Below, one piece after another: positions 45,218-55,167 of a stretch of DNA of 64,000 bases. Numbering within the stretch: position 1 is the first letter of the stretch; the number at the start of each line of letters is the position of its first letter. Under the pieces are notes generated by a model, which made no database searches, was not told the origin of the DNA, and worked only from the letters and a program-made list of their open reading frames with translations. The stretch lies in the NCBI GenBank assembly GCA_945881875.1, contig CAMCVH010000001.1:682001-746000 (forward strand), read 5' to 3'. The stretch comes from Polynucleobacter meluiroseus. Lineage in GTDB: Bacteria > Pseudomonadota > Gammaproteobacteria > Burkholderiales > Burkholderiaceae. Position numbers and translations under genes: made by a program.

Positions 45218-45622
45218 TTATTGGCCGATAGTGAGTGTTTTTAATGTCATAGATTTAGCTGCATTCATGACATCAACGTTGTTTTGATAGGATCTTGATG
45301 CTGAAAGCATATTCACCATTTCTTCAACCGGATTAACGTTGGGCATGGCCACGTATCCAGCGGCATTAGCTTGAGGGTGGCTTGGCATATACATCAGTTT
45401 TGGTGCAGCTGTATCTTCAACAACGCGATCCACCTTGACACCAACACCTTGACCATCTTTAACTGGCACTGCAGAAAATTGAACTTGCAACGCTTTGTAA
45501 GGTTGTCCATCAGGGCCAGTGGCGCTATCTGCATTAGCCAAGTTACTTGCAACAGTATTTAAGCGTAAAGCTTGAGCAGTCATCGCAGAACCGGCAATAT
45601 CAAAAACATTTAATAAAGACAT
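45218..45622 (-). CDS. flgC: Proximal rod protein FlgC
   Basis: 134-aa rod protein with [39 protein letters not shown] and [20 protein letters not shown]. Canonical length; eleven bases after flgB. Confidence 0.98.
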   Translation of the reverse strand: MSLLNVFDIAGSAMTAQALRLNTVASNLANADSATGPDGQPYKALQVQFSAVPVKDGQGVGVKVDRVVEDTAAPKLMYMPSHPQANAAGYVAMPNVNPVEEMVNMLSASRSYQNNVDVMNAAKSMTLKTLTIGQ

Positions 45623-45633
45623 GATGAATTTCC

Positions 45634-46032
45634 TTAATTATTTTGGATGACTGATGCAATATTTTTAAACTGATTATTAATCAGGGTAATAGCTGCCTCG
45701 TACTGCAAAGCATTCTCAGTAAACTGTGCTCGCTCAACATCCATATCAACGGTATTACCGTCTAAGCTATTTTGTTTACTAGCTCTTTCTTTAATATCTG
45801 CGTTACCGATTGTTCCGGTATTTGGCATATGATTGGAACTTGTAAGCTTTAATTCTGCAGGGTTAACTTGCTGTAACGCAGATTGCATCGCACTATTAAA
45901 ATCTATATCAACCGCTTTATAATTGGGTGTGTCCGCATTAGCAATGTTTGAGGCGAGCAATTGCTGTCTCTGAGCTCTCAGGCTTAAAACCTGCTCATAG
46001 AAATTAATTGGGCTCAATTGCATATCAGACAT
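45634..46032 (-). CDS. flgB: Proximal rod protein FlgB
   Basis: 132-aa rod protein with [20 protein letters not shown] and YKAVDIDF, ending in [20 protein letters not shown] longer frame begins with a TTG at 46050; I chose the ATG at 46032 ([15 protein letters not shown]), which matches family length. It heads the eleven-gene flgB-to-flgL run and diverges from flgA across about 170 bases. Confidence 0.95.
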   Translation of the reverse strand: MSDMQLSPINFYEQVLSLRAQRQQLLASNIANADTPNYKAVDIDFNSAMQSALQQVNPAELKLTSSNHMPNTGTIGNADIKERASKQNSLDGNTVDMDVERAQFTENALQYEAAITLINNQFKNIASVIQNN

Positions 46033-46200
46033 AATTCGTACTTGCTCCAAGTTAGCGACCGTCTCTCACGACAGAAATTTACATAACTTGAATCATATTT
46101 AGATTTTTTACTAGCAAAAGGTCGAAGAGAGATGAGTTTTCTGTTTACCTTAGCTAATCGTTGGCTCCCACTGCGAATTTATTTACCCTAAAATAATCGT

Positions 46201-46905
46201 GTGAATAAAAAATCTTCGATTATTAATTCTCTTTGGGTTTTCCTTGTAATTTCAGGGATTTCAGGTCTCAGCTTTGCTCAAAATCAGAGTGTTGATGCCC
46301 TTATGAGTAAGGTAACCGCCCATTTGCAACAAAAATTTGGTGGCCCATCTAACGCTTCAGTTAAGGTTTTTCCTCCTGAAACTGAGCTAAATCTGGCATC
46401 TTGCAACAAATTAGACATTACAGTTCCAGGTGGCCCATCATCTATCAATGGCAATATTCGAGTTGGGGTCAAGTGCCTACAAGCCAATGGTTGGACGATA
46501 TTCCTGTCGGCTAACGTTCAGCAGAAAAAGACTTATTTTGTTACCAATCGCCAAATCCCTTACGGAGAAATCCTAAAAGCTGAGGATCTGGTTGCTGCTC
46601 AAGACTTTCCAGACAACATCCCCATGGATGCAGTTTTTGATTTACGACAAGCTATTGGGCGTGGCGTAGTTGAAATAGTTGAAAAAAATACGGCCATACT
46701 GAGCCGTCATTTTTCCAACCAGTCGGTGATTTCAAACGGTCAAGCCGTGAAAGTCTTAATTCAAGGAACTGGCTTTAAGGTCACCAGCGATGGAAAGGCA
46801 CTCGGAAATGCTGGCGTTGGCCAGTTTGTAAAAATTAAACTAAATTCCGGTCAAGTTGTTACAGCTATAGCTAAAACACAAGGTTTCGCTGAAATAGTCA
46901 AATAG
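46201..46905 (+). CDS. flgA: P-ring assembly chaperone FlgA
   Basis: 234-aa periplasmic chaperone for FlgI. GTG start, signal peptide ending GLSFAQ, SAF-like domain (VTNRQIPYGEILKAEDLVA) and the C-terminal KVLIQGTGFKVTSDGKALGN and NSGQVVTAIAKTQGFAEI. Divergent from flgB, as in most FlhDC-type organisms, and followed by flgM. Confidence 0.95.
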   Translation: MNKKSSIINSLWVFLVISGISGLSFAQNQSVDALMSKVTAHLQQKFGGPSNASVKVFPPETELNLASCNKLDITVPGGPSSINGNIRVGVKCLQANGWTIFLSANVQQKKTYFVTNRQIPYGEILKAEDLVAAQDFPDNIPMDAVFDLRQAIGRGVVEIVEKNTAILSRHFSNQSVISNGQAVKVLIQGTGFKVTSDGKALGNAGVGQFVKIKLNSGQVVTAIAKTQGFAEIVK

Positions 46906-47001
46906 AGGTGTAATGCTTCATTTTATTGATAAAAATAGCTCAATCTTTACTAAAACAAGTCGTTAATGACTCAAGATGTAGTTTAAATAGCTGGAGATAT
47001 G

Positions 47002-47316
47002 ATGAAAATTAACCAAATTAATACCCAAGTCGTTGATTCTAAATTAGTTTCTTCAGAAAAGAAGAAAGCTGATGCTGTCAGCTCATCTCCGGTAAGCTCC
47101 TCACCTATAGGGCCAGAGGCCAGCGTCAATATCTCATCAAAAGCCCAAAAAGTGGGTGGTATTAGTGGCACAGACGCGGTTTTTGATACTACAAAGGTTT
47201 CTGAAATCAAAGCAGCTATTTCTAGCGGTCAATTTAAGGTGAATGCAGAGTTAGTGGCAGATGGTCTAATCTCAACTGTGAAAGACTTGATTCAAACTCA
47301 ATCTTACAAAGCCTGA
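47002..47316 (+). CDS. flgM: Anti-sigma-28 factor FlgM
   Basis: 104-aa secreted anti-sigma factor that holds FliA until the hook is finished. Disordered Ser/Lys-rich N-terminal half, then the FliA-binding helices VFDTTKVSEIKAAISSGQF and NAELVADGLISTVKDLIQ. The ATG at 47002 is five bases after GGAG (46993-46996), better than the ATG directly before it at 46999. Confidence 0.94.
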   Translation: MKINQINTQVVDSKLVSSEKKKADAVSSSPVSSSPIGPEASVNISSKAQKVGGISGTDAVFDTTKVSEIKAAISSGQFKVNAELVADGLISTVKDLIQTQSYKA

Positions 47317-47323
47317 TTTTTAA

Positions 47324-47797
47324 ATGAATGATCCAGTAACAGCTTTATTAGATCATTTAACAGTTGAACTAGCGCTAGCAGAGAAACTCTTTTCAATTCT
47401 TGAAAATGAAGAAAAGTCATTAATTAACAATGACTTAAATCAACTTGAATTAATTACAACTGAAAAAACTCAATTAATAAGTGAGTATTTGCTTACTCGC
47501 GACACTCGTTGGAAAAAGCTCTCTTCAGTTGGTGTCAATATTAAAGAGGGTGAGTTCGATAAATGGATACTTTCCCAAAAAAATGAGTCATTACATGGTA
47601 TTTGGTCAAAACTTAGTCAAGTATTAACCGATTCGCAGCAAATTAATCGCACAAATGGACTGATTATTCACCAGTTAAGCTCTAAAAATCAGCGGGCGCT
47701 TGCAATCTTGCTTGGACAAAGTGACTCAGATGGGTTGTACGGGTCGTCAGGACAGAGTCTAAGTTCATCAAACTTTAACAAAATTACTGGATTCTGA
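47324..47797 (+). CDS. flgN: Flagellar export chaperone FlgN
   Basis: 157-aa helical chaperone for FlgK and FlgL. Long helical heptads (LLDHLTVELALAEKLFSILE; LIHQLSSKNQRALAILLG near the C-terminus) match FlgN. Seven bases after flgM, the usual pair. Confidence 0.9.
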   Translation: MNDPVTALLDHLTVELALAEKLFSILENEEKSLINNDLNQLELITTEKTQLISEYLLTRDTRWKKLSSVGVNIKEGEFDKWILSQKNESLHGIWSKLSQVLTDSQQINRTNGLIIHQLSSKNQRALAILLGQSDSDGLYGSSGQSLSSSNFNKITGF

Positions 47798-47913
47798 GTT
47801 AAAGCTCCATAAGTAGTATATTCATCTTATATAAAAGTCAGATGTAATTTAGATTTATGTTAGCCTTTGGGCTTATCAAATACATGTTTGTTCACTAGAC
47901 TTAATACAGCGAA

Positions 47914-48561
47914 ATGCTAACAACTGACAGTAAAAAAGTAGTCATTATCGATGATCACGTGATTATTAGACAAAGCTTAAAGGCTTTGATTAATACCATT
48001 CCTGGTCTCGAAGCTACAGCTGAAGGTTCGAATCCATCGGGCATACTAGAGAACTGCGAAAAGAATCAGCCTGATTTGTTGCTAATGGATATTTCTTTTC
48101 CAGAGCATAACGGCATAGATTTTATAAAGAATATCAAAAAATACTACCCAAAAGTCTCAATTTTGGTCATTTCAACTCATCCCGAACATTTGTACGCACT
48201 CAAAGCCATCAAGGCTGGAGCGTCTGGATATATCAATAAAACACAACCACTTGAAGATTATTTAACTGCGGTTGAAATGGTTCTAGAGGGTAAAAATTAC
48301 ATCAATTCGGCAGTATCACAACTAATGTCGCAAAATTATCAAGATGGCGGAAGTAAAGACGGCATTAACCATCTATCGACAAGAGAATTACAAACTTTAC
48401 AGCTCATTGCATCTAGCTTAACCGTGACTAAAATAGCTGAAAAACTTAATTTATCCGTTAAGACTGTCAGTATGTACAGAAGCAGACTTTTGATGAAATT
48501 AGGCCTGAAAAACAACTCGGAATTAATCCTATTTGCCATCAAAAATAAGATAGTTGACTAA
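47914..48561 (+). CDS. LuxR/NarL-family response regulator
   Basis: 215-aa two-domain regulator. Receiver domain with acidic pair DD (residues 13-14), phosphoacceptor Asp59 in LLLMDISFPE and the conserved Thr/Ser and Lys in VLVISTH and GYINKTQ; C-terminal GerE HTH (LSTRELQTLQLIASSLTVTK, IAEKLNLSVKTVSMYRSRLL). It is placed inside the flagellar locus between flgN and flhB. The hybrid kinase at 55168 and Hpt at 54784 are natural partners, giving an arrangement like RcsB/EvgA-type relays. Its target is unknown; flhDC is plausible. Confidence 0.92.
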   Translation: MLTTDSKKVVIIDDHVIIRQSLKALINTIPGLEATAEGSNPSGILENCEKNQPDLLLMDISFPEHNGIDFIKNIKKYYPKVSILVISTHPEHLYALKAIKAGASGYINKTQPLEDYLTAVEMVLEGKNYINSAVSQLMSQNYQDGGSKDGINHLSTRELQTLQLIASSLTVTKIAEKLNLSVKTVSMYRSRLLMKLGLKNNSELILFAIKNKIVD

Positions 48562-48704
48562 GCTATCCAAGCAATCTTTGGGTATGCGTCAAATAGCGGT
48601 CAATTAACAAAGCTTTTCAAGTCATTCCATTCGCTAAGTTCCTGAATAATATCAACATAGTCTGAGTTGAAGCATATTTTAGTGATCTCAGCTAGGAGAG
48701 AATT

Positions 48705-49889
48705 TTGGCTGAAGAAAGTGATCTAGAAAAAACCGAGTCGGCATCCCCCCGACGATTAGAAAAAGCAAGAGAATCTGGCGACGTTCCCCGCTCGATAGAG
48801 TTTTCAACTTTCTTCATTTTGTTATCGGGTACTCTAGCCATTTGGTTAATGGGTAGCAGCCTCGTAAAAAACCTTCAAACTGGTTTGGGGCAAACATTAA
48901 ATTTCGGCATCATCAAAGAATTAAATTCAGCAGAAATGTTTCTTGGTTATCAAAACTTTCTTATTGATCTCGGAATCACATTTCTTCCATTACTTGGAAT
49001 TATTTTTATAGCTGCAATCGGTGCTCCACTATTGATTGGTGGTTGGACATTCTCTGCAGAGAAGTTAATACCCAACTTTTCAAAACTAAATCCCATTCAA
49101 GGAATTAGTAATATTTTTTCTGTTAACTCTTTAATTGAATTATTGAAAGCCATCTTAAAAACATTGTTTATTGGCTTTGCTTCTTGGTTACTCATCAGTT
49201 CACAACTTGATAGCATTCTTTCTTTACTGACTAAATCCATTCAAGAAAGTAGTGCACAACAGGGATACATCATTTTATGGTGCTTAACATTAATGGTGGT
49301 TTCACTTTCAGTAATCAGCATGATCGATGTTCCTTATCAAATCTATCGATACACTGACAAATTAAAAATGTCTCGACAAGAACTCAGAGATGAATCAAAA
49401 GAAACTGAAGGTAATCCAGAAATAAAGGCCAAGATAAGAGCGCAACAAAGAGAGATGTCACGTCGAAGAATGATGTCGAAGGTCCCAAGTGCTGATGTTG
49501 TAATTACTAACCCTACCCACTATTCAGTTGCTTTGCAATATCCAGATAACTCAAATAAAGCCCCCATTATTTTGGCTAAGGGCCAAGGTGAAGTTGCCTT
49601 AAGGATTCGTGAATTGGCAAAAGAAAATAATATTGAGATTGTAGAAGTACCGCCATTAGCCCGAGCTCTATATAAACATGCAGAACTCGATCAAGAAATA
49701 CCTAGTGCTTTATTTACAGCAGTAGCACAAGTACTTGCCTATGTGTTTCAGCTTCGTGTTTATCAAAAACAAGGCGGTATACAGCCACAAAAGCCAACAC
49801 AAATTGCTATACCACCAGGTCTAGATATTTTAGAAGTATCGCCCGAAGTCGAACTTACTAACCAAACGAAAGTAATGAGCCCTGCATGA
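48705..49889 (+). CDS. flhB: Flagellar export switch protein FlhB
   Basis: 394-aa export apparatus protein that changes substrate specificity when the hook reaches length. TTG start with a very good AGGAGAG site five bases upstream. Four membrane helices, the RQELRDESKETEGNPEIKAK region and the autocleavage site NPTH (VVITNPTHYSVAL), then the C-terminal domain ending in a variable tail. A second gene at 24434 encodes only the C-terminal domain. Confidence 0.97.
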   Translation: MAEESDLEKTESASPRRLEKARESGDVPRSIEFSTFFILLSGTLAIWLMGSSLVKNLQTGLGQTLNFGIIKELNSAEMFLGYQNFLIDLGITFLPLLGIIFIAAIGAPLLIGGWTFSAEKLIPNFSKLNPIQGISNIFSVNSLIELLKAILKTLFIGFASWLLISSQLDSILSLLTKSIQESSAQQGYIILWCLTLMVVSLSVISMIDVPYQIYRYTDKLKMSRQELRDESKETEGNPEIKAKIRAQQREMSRRRMMSKVPSADVVITNPTHYSVALQYPDNSNKAPIILAKGQGEVALRIRELAKENNIEIVEVPPLARALYKHAELDQEIPSALFTAVAQVLAYVFQLRVYQKQGGIQPQKPTQIAIPPGLDILEVSPEVELTNQTKVMSPA

Positions 49890-51955
49890 ACCTAAGTGAA
49901 TTACTTCGAAACATAAAAGGCAAAAGCCTAGCAGCCCCAATTCTTGTCATGCTTATCTTGGGCATGATGATTTTGCCAATACCTCCATTCATATTGGATG
50001 TACTTTTCACTTTCAATATTGCTTTATCAATCATTGTTTTATTAACAGCCCTTTACACGGTACGACCGCTTGACTTCATGGTGTTCCCAACTGTTTTGCT
50101 AGTTACTACTATTTTAAGGCTAGCACTCAACGTTGCTTCAACGCGAATAGTTCTAAGTGATGGTCATACCGGGCCAGGTGCAGCGGGAAAAGTGATTGAA
50201 TCTTTCGGTAACTTTTTGATTGCCGGAGATTATTTAGTTGGTGCAATAGTATTTATTATTTTGACAATTATTAACTTTGTTGTAATTACAAAGGGCGCGG
50301 GCCGTATTGCTGAAGTTGGTGCTAGATTTGCATTAGATGCTATGCCAGGAAAGCAAATGGCCATTGATGCTGATTTGAATGCTGGAATGATTGGCGAAGC
50401 AGATGCTCGAAAAAGAAGAACTGAAGTTGGGCAAGAGGCTGAGTTTTACGGAGCAATGGACGGTGCTAGTAAATATGTTCGAGGCGATGCAGTAGCCGGC
50501 ATCATTATTACTATCATTAATATCGTCGGTGGCGTGATTATTGGAATGCTGCAGCATGACTTAACATTTTCAAAAGCAATGGATACATATTTGTTACTTG
50601 CCATTGGTGATGGCTTAGTCGCTCAAATCCCCTCTTTGATTATCTCGATCGCGGCTGGTGCTGTGGTGTCAAGAGTAGCCAGTGATCAAGATATTGGAAG
50701 TCAATTAGCCAATCAAGTTTTTATGAGGCCAGAGGTTCTTTACATAACGGCCATCATTATTGGAGGCTTAGGACTCATTCCTGGAATGCCTAACTTAGCA
50801 TTTTTATTATTTGCTGCAATTATTGCTGCGATAGGATATCAACAGTCGAGAAAATCCAAATTAGCAAAAATACAATCTGAAGAGGCAGTGGTTGTTCCGA
50901 CCATTGAAATGGAAGAGGCAAGTTGGAAGGATGTGTCGCCATTGCATATTTTGGGTTTAGAAGTTGGTTATCGCCTGATTAATCTTGTTGATAAGAATCA
51001 AAACGGGGAATTATTACGGCGCATAAAAGGTATACGTAAAAAGTTTGCTCAAGAAATAGGTTTCCTCCCGCCTACTGTCCATATCAGAGATAACCTAGAA
51101 CTCCGACCAAATGCATACCGGATCACCCTCAAAGGTGTCGAAGTGGGTTTTGGAGAATCGAATGCTAATCAGTTTATGGCTATCAATCCAGGAATGGTGA
51201 CTGGAACGTTACCAGGTACGCCAACAAAAGATCCAGCATTCGGATTAGATGCCATATGGATAGATGCCACCCTTCAAGAGCATGCTCAATCACTTGGTTA
51301 TACAGTGGTTGATGCTGGCACGGTGATTGCAACGCACCTTAACCACATTATGTCTTCTCATGCAGCAGAATTACTTGGACGACAAGAGGTACAAACTTTA
51401 GTGGAGCATATCGGAAAAGAATCTTCCAAATTTATAGAGGATTTAGTTCCAAAAGTTATTCCTCTTACAACTTTACAAAAGGTATTGCAAAATCTCCTAG
51501 AAGAAGGGGTACATATTCGAGATATTTACACCATCATTGAAAGTATTTCAGAAAATATTGGGAAGTCCCAAGACCCAGTTTATTTGACTTCAATAGTCAG
51601 AATCGCAATTGGGCGAGCCATTGTGAATCAAATATCACCAGGATCACAAGAAATTCCAGTAATGACTCTTGATACACAGCTTGAAAAATTATTAATGCAA
51701 GCCATTACTAATAATTCTGATGAGAGCGCGATTGAACCTGGTCTAGCTGAAACCTTAACAAACGAAACATCAAAAGCATCAAGAATCCAAGAAGATTTAG
51801 GATTTACACCAATACTTCTTGTACCTGGACCTATGAGAAACATGCTATCTCAGTTTTTAAGAAGAAAATTGCCTCAACTGAAAGTCTTGTCCCATTCAGA
51901 ATTACCAAGCACACGAAATATTAGAGTAACAAACCTCATAGGAGCACTAGGATGA
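49886..51955 (+). CDS. flhA: Flagellar export gate protein FlhA
   Basis: 689-aa nonameric export-gate protein with eight membrane helices in the first half (ILVMLILGMMILPIPPFILD; VFPTVLLVTTILRLALNVAS), the FHIPEP-type region (VEVGARFALDAMPGKQMAID, here EVGARFALDAMPGKQMAID) and the cytoplasmic ring domain ending in LPSTRNIRVTNLIGAL. Four-base overlaps join it to flhB and flhF. Confidence 0.97.
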   Translation: MNLSELLRNIKGKSLAAPILVMLILGMMILPIPPFILDVLFTFNIALSIIVLLTALYTVRPLDFMVFPTVLLVTTILRLALNVASTRIVLSDGHTGPGAAGKVIESFGNFLIAGDYLVGAIVFIILTIINFVVITKGAGRIAEVGARFALDAMPGKQMAIDADLNAGMIGEADARKRRTEVGQEAEFYGAMDGASKYVRGDAVAGIIITIINIVGGVIIGMLQHDLTFSKAMDTYLLLAIGDGLVAQIPSLIISIAAGAVVSRVASDQDIGSQLANQVFMRPEVLYITAIIIGGLGLIPGMPNLAFLLFAAIIAAIGYQQSRKSKLAKIQSEEAVVVPTIEMEEASWKDVSPLHILGLEVGYRLINLVDKNQNGELLRRIKGIRKKFAQEIGFLPPTVHIRDNLELRPNAYRITLKGVEVGFGESNANQFMAINPGMVTGTLPGTPTKDPAFGLDAIWIDATLQEHAQSLGYTVVDAGTVIATHLNHIMSSHAAELLGRQEVQTLVEHIGKESSKFIEDLVPKVIPLTTLQKVLQNLLEEGVHIRDIYTIIESISENIGKSQDPVYLTSIVRIAIGRAIVNQISPGSQEIPVMTLDTQLEKLLMQAITNNSDESAIEPGLAETLTNETSKASRIQEDLGFTPILLVPGPMRNMLSQFLRRKLPQLKVLSHSELPSTRNIRVTNLIGALG

Positions 51956-53169
51956 AAGTTCAACGATTCATAGGATCAACTAGTGGAGAGACACTGGATC
52001 ATGTCAGGAATGCATTAGGTCCAAATGCCATGATTCTTTCAAATCGAAGTATTGAAGAAGGAATTGAAATTCTGGCCTGTAGCGAAAATGACTTCAAGGA
52101 TGTTGTCCAAAGAAATGACCCCGAAGAAGTTTATGTTGATAAAAAGACATTCCAAAGGCAACAACCGCCCATCATTATCAATACTTCTCCAAGTCCTACA
52201 TTCGATATGAGTGACTTTATGGGCGAAATAAGATCCATAAGAGATTCATTACAGGCCCAAATATCAGAATTATCCTGGGGAAAACTCCAAGAACAAAACC
52301 CTATTAAATCAGAATTGCTAAGGGAACTTTTTGGATTTGGATTTAGCGCAAGTCTCTCAAGATACCTGATAGAAAAATCACCACAAGAGCTTGATAAATA
52401 CCAGACATTAGAGTGGATGAAAAACTGTTTAGTCAGAAATATGTCGACATTACCCGACGAAGATGCATTTTTGGATGAAGGCGGTGTTTATGCTCTTGTT
52501 GGTCCAACAGGAGTTGGAAAAACAACCACCACTGCAAAAATTGCTGCTCGATATGTCATGCGTCATGGATCAAGTAATTTAGCTTTAATCACAACAGATG
52601 GATACAGAATAGGTGCTGAAGAACAATTACGAATTTATGGAAAAATTCTTGGTGTTATGGTCCATTCAGTAAAAGATGAGGTTGATTTAAATTTAGCACT
52701 TAATCAGCTGAAATCAAAACATATGGTTCTTATCGATACAGTTGGCATGAGTCAAAGAGACCAAAAAGTAAGCGAGCAGATTGCCATGCTTTCTGCAACA
52801 GATGTTCCTTTAAAGCGATTACTTTGCGTTAACGCAACTACTAATATTGAAACGCTATATGAGGTGGTGAGTGCTTACAGTGGCTCAGGGCTTGACGGTT
52901 GCGTATTAACAAAGATTGATGAAGCGGTTAATCTTGGTCATGTACTTGATGTCATTATTAGACAAAAGCTAAGACTCTATTATCTAAGTACAGGCCAGAG
53001 AGTGCCTGAAGATATCAACACAGTAAATTCAACTGAATTAATCAATCAGGCTTTTGTAAAGAATCAATTTGGAAGCGCAACTCTATATGAAGAAGTAGAG
53101 TTACCTGCCATAGCATCAGCTAATCAACAGATTCCAACGAAAACCCTTAATGCTTATGTTAAATCTTAA
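51952..53169 (+). CDS. flhF: Flagellar GTPase FlhF
   Basis: SRP-type GTPase that sets the site and number of flagella. The 405-aa product has a variable N-terminal domain, the helical N domain and G domain with P-loop GPTGVGKT (residues 184-191), VLIDTVGMSQRD and LTKIDEAVNLGHVLD. Its presence with FlhDC suggests polar or otherwise positioned flagella. Overlaps the FlhG-like gene by 20 bases. Confidence 0.96.
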   Translation: MKVQRFIGSTSGETLDHVRNALGPNAMILSNRSIEEGIEILACSENDFKDVVQRNDPEEVYVDKKTFQRQQPPIIINTSPSPTFDMSDFMGEIRSIRDSLQAQISELSWGKLQEQNPIKSELLRELFGFGFSASLSRYLIEKSPQELDKYQTLEWMKNCLVRNMSTLPDEDAFLDEGGVYALVGPTGVGKTTTTAKIAARYVMRHGSSNLALITTDGYRIGAEEQLRIYGKILGVMVHSVKDEVDLNLALNQLKSKHMVLIDTVGMSQRDQKVSEQIAMLSATDVPLKRLLCVNATTNIETLYEVVSAYSGSGLDGCVLTKIDEAVNLGHVLDVIIRQKLRLYYLSTGQRVPEDINTVNSTELINQAFVKNQFGSATLYEEVELPAIASANQQIPTKTLNAYVKS

Positions 53170-54004
53170 AGATCAAGCAGAGGGCCTAAGGAATCTATTA
53201 GGCAGTCGTAATCATAAGAGCTTTATAGTTCTATCTGCGCTGAATCCTAGTGATAGAAATGCCATCTTATTAAATATAAGCGTTGCTATTGTTAATAGCG
53301 GTGAATCAGTGCAACTGATCGATGCAAACAGAAATAAAGAAAGCATTAACTCGATAGTCAAAAATAAACAATCTAATCCTCAAGATAAAACCAAAAATTC
53401 TCTCAGTTTGATTACTACCAATTTTAAAAGAATTATGGATGGTATTAGTATCACTAAGATTTTTGATGCATCCGAAGATTTAAATAAAATACCAAAGTCT
53501 TCAAAAGAAGCGCTTCAATTAATTGTAGAGAGTACTAGTAAAAGTACTATTTCATTTATTGATATTGATGTCAATGATGAAATGACAGAGCATTTAGATG
53601 AGATAACGGGCGGTGAGGTGATCGTTTTAGTGAATAATCAAGAAGATTCAATAAAAAAAGCATATACGCTTCTTAAAAAACTTCGCTCAAAAATTTCAGA
53701 TCTAAAAGTTCATGTTTTGGTGCATGGTTGTAATAAAAATGAATCGCAACTGATCCAAAGAAATATTTCATTAACAGCCATTAATTACCTGTCCATAGCA
53801 ACAACGTCACTAGGTCATATTGCCAATGATGAAGATCTAACAAAAGCAAATAAAATAGGTAAATCAGTCTTTGAGATTTTTCCGGAATCAAAGTCAGCAG
53901 AATATTTTAAGCAAATTGCAAAAAACATTCTTAAAGAATCAAATATAGTAAGGAAATCAAATACGCCACTATCTGAGAAATTTCACTCAATGGGGGTGCA
54001 GTGA
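53150..54004 (+). CDS. FlhG/FleN-like protein without a P-loop
   Basis: 284-aa protein in the flhG position between flhF and fliA. The start LNLKDQAEGLRNLLG is a form of the FlhG N-terminal activator helix (DQA.GLR) that stimulates FlhF. The expected deviant Walker A (KGGVGKT) is absent: the matching strand reads FIVLSALNPSDRNAILLNIS, with no glycine-lysine loop. Other MinD-like strands can be followed (SVQLIDANRNKES; ISFIDIDVND; VIVLVNNQEDSIKKAYTLL). It is probably an FlhG that has lost ATP binding but may keep its FlhF-binding helix. An ATG two codons later (53156) is an equal start. Confidence 0.75.
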   Translation: MLMLNLKDQAEGLRNLLGSRNHKSFIVLSALNPSDRNAILLNISVAIVNSGESVQLIDANRNKESINSIVKNKQSNPQDKTKNSLSLITTNFKRIMDGISITKIFDASEDLNKIPKSSKEALQLIVESTSKSTISFIDIDVNDEMTEHLDEITGGEVIVLVNNQEDSIKKAYTLLKKLRSKISDLKVHVLVHGCNKNESQLIQRNISLTAINYLSIATTSLGHIANDEDLTKANKIGKSVFEIFPESKSAEYFKQIAKNILKESNIVRKSNTPLSEKFHSMGVQ

Positions 54005-54750
54005 TGTATGACTCAAAGGGACGTGCAATAAAAGATGAAATATTGACCAAACATACACCCATGGTCAAAAAATTAGCACATCAGCTCAAAGCTAAATTAC
54101 CCCCTAATATTGAAGTGGATGATTTAATTCAAGCTGGCATGATTGGCCTATTAGATGCCTTATCTAAATATGAAGAAACCGTACAAGCTCAGTTTGAGAC
54201 ATATGCCGTACAAAGAATTAGAGGGGCAATGCTTGACCAATTAAGAGAAAATGATTGGATGCCTCGCGGTACGCGTAAAAACATGAAAAAGATTGAGTTG
54301 GTGCTCAATGAATTACAGCAGGAATATTCAAGGCACCCAACAGAGTTAGAAACTGCTAAAAAACTCAAAGTATCACTAAAGGAATACCAAAAGATGCTTT
54401 CTGAGGGTGCTGGCCACCAACTCATTTATTTTGATGACTTTAACGGCGGCAATGGTGAAGATAGTGACCATTTTTTAGATAGATTTTATTCAGATACCTC
54501 CAGTGACCCACTTCAAGCTCTGATAAATCACGGATTTCGTTCTGCAGTCATCAAAGCCATTGAGAATCTTCCAGATAGGGAGAAGCTATTAATGGGTCTG
54601 TATTATGAGCAAGAGTTAAATCTAAAAGAAATAGGTGATGTTTTAAGTATTTCAGAATCAAGGGTATCTCAAATACATAGCCAGGCAATTGCTAGAATGC
54701 GCGGTGTTTTAAGAAATCAGAAATGGACGGGGCTAACTAGTCATAAGTAA
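54004..54750 (+). CDS. fliA: Flagellar sigma factor FliA (sigma-28)
   Basis: 248-aa sigma factor for late flagellar genes: region 2 (HTPMVKKLAHQLKAKLPPNI; YAVQRIRGAMLDQLRENDWM), region 3 and region 4 HTH (NLKEIGDVLSISESRVSQIH). The ATG at 54004 overlaps the stop of the FlhG-like gene and has GGGGG seven bases upstream; a GTG directly before it is less likely. FlgM at 47002 is its antagonist. Confidence 0.96.
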   Translation: MYDSKGRAIKDEILTKHTPMVKKLAHQLKAKLPPNIEVDDLIQAGMIGLLDALSKYEETVQAQFETYAVQRIRGAMLDQLRENDWMPRGTRKNMKKIELVLNELQQEYSRHPTELETAKKLKVSLKEYQKMLSEGAGHQLIYFDDFNGGNGEDSDHFLDRFYSDTSSDPLQALINHGFRSAVIKAIENLPDREKLLMGLYYEQELNLKEIGDVLSISESRVSQIHSQAIARMRGVLRNQKWTGLTSHK

Positions 54751-54783
54751 GTTCATAATTTTCAAGCAAAGTTAGTATTAAAA

Positions 54784-55164
54784 ATGAAGACATTCCAATC
54801 AAATAATGACGAAAATTACAGGAAATTATGGGATGAAGAACGTGTACAGAGTTGTTGTAAAGTTTTAACTGAAGAAACATACAAAAAAATAGTATTAGAT
54901 TTTTTTGAAAAAAATAATCGAATTGATAGGTTGATTGAAGCAATTAATAGCGAACAGACAAAGCTTATTCTTAAGGAATGTCATTCACTAAGGGGAGCTT
55001 CATCCATGATTGGATTAATTGCATTCGATGATCTAATTGATACTATTGAACAATCTATAAAAAAACAGAGTCAACTTAACAAAATCAAAATAATTAATAT
55101 GCTAAATGATTTGCTCAGGGACGCACAAAATCATTTCTTGAAATTAACTGAAATAAAAGAGTAA
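54784..55164 (+). CDS. Hpt-domain phosphotransfer protein
   Basis: 126-aa stand-alone histidine phosphotransferase. The phosphorylated His67 is in ECHSLRGASSMIGL, matching the HxLKGSS-type Hpt signature, with four predicted helices. It lies 34 bases after fliA and three bases before a hybrid histidine kinase that lacks its own Hpt, so it most likely takes phosphate from that receiver and passes it to a response regulator such as the one at 47914. Confidence 0.92.
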   Translation: MKTFQSNNDENYRKLWDEERVQSCCKVLTEETYKKIVLDFFEKNNRIDRLIEAINSEQTKLILKECHSLRGASSMIGLIAFDDLIDTIEQSIKKQSQLNKIKIINMLNDLLRDAQNHFLKLTEIKE

Positions 55165-55167
55165 AAA

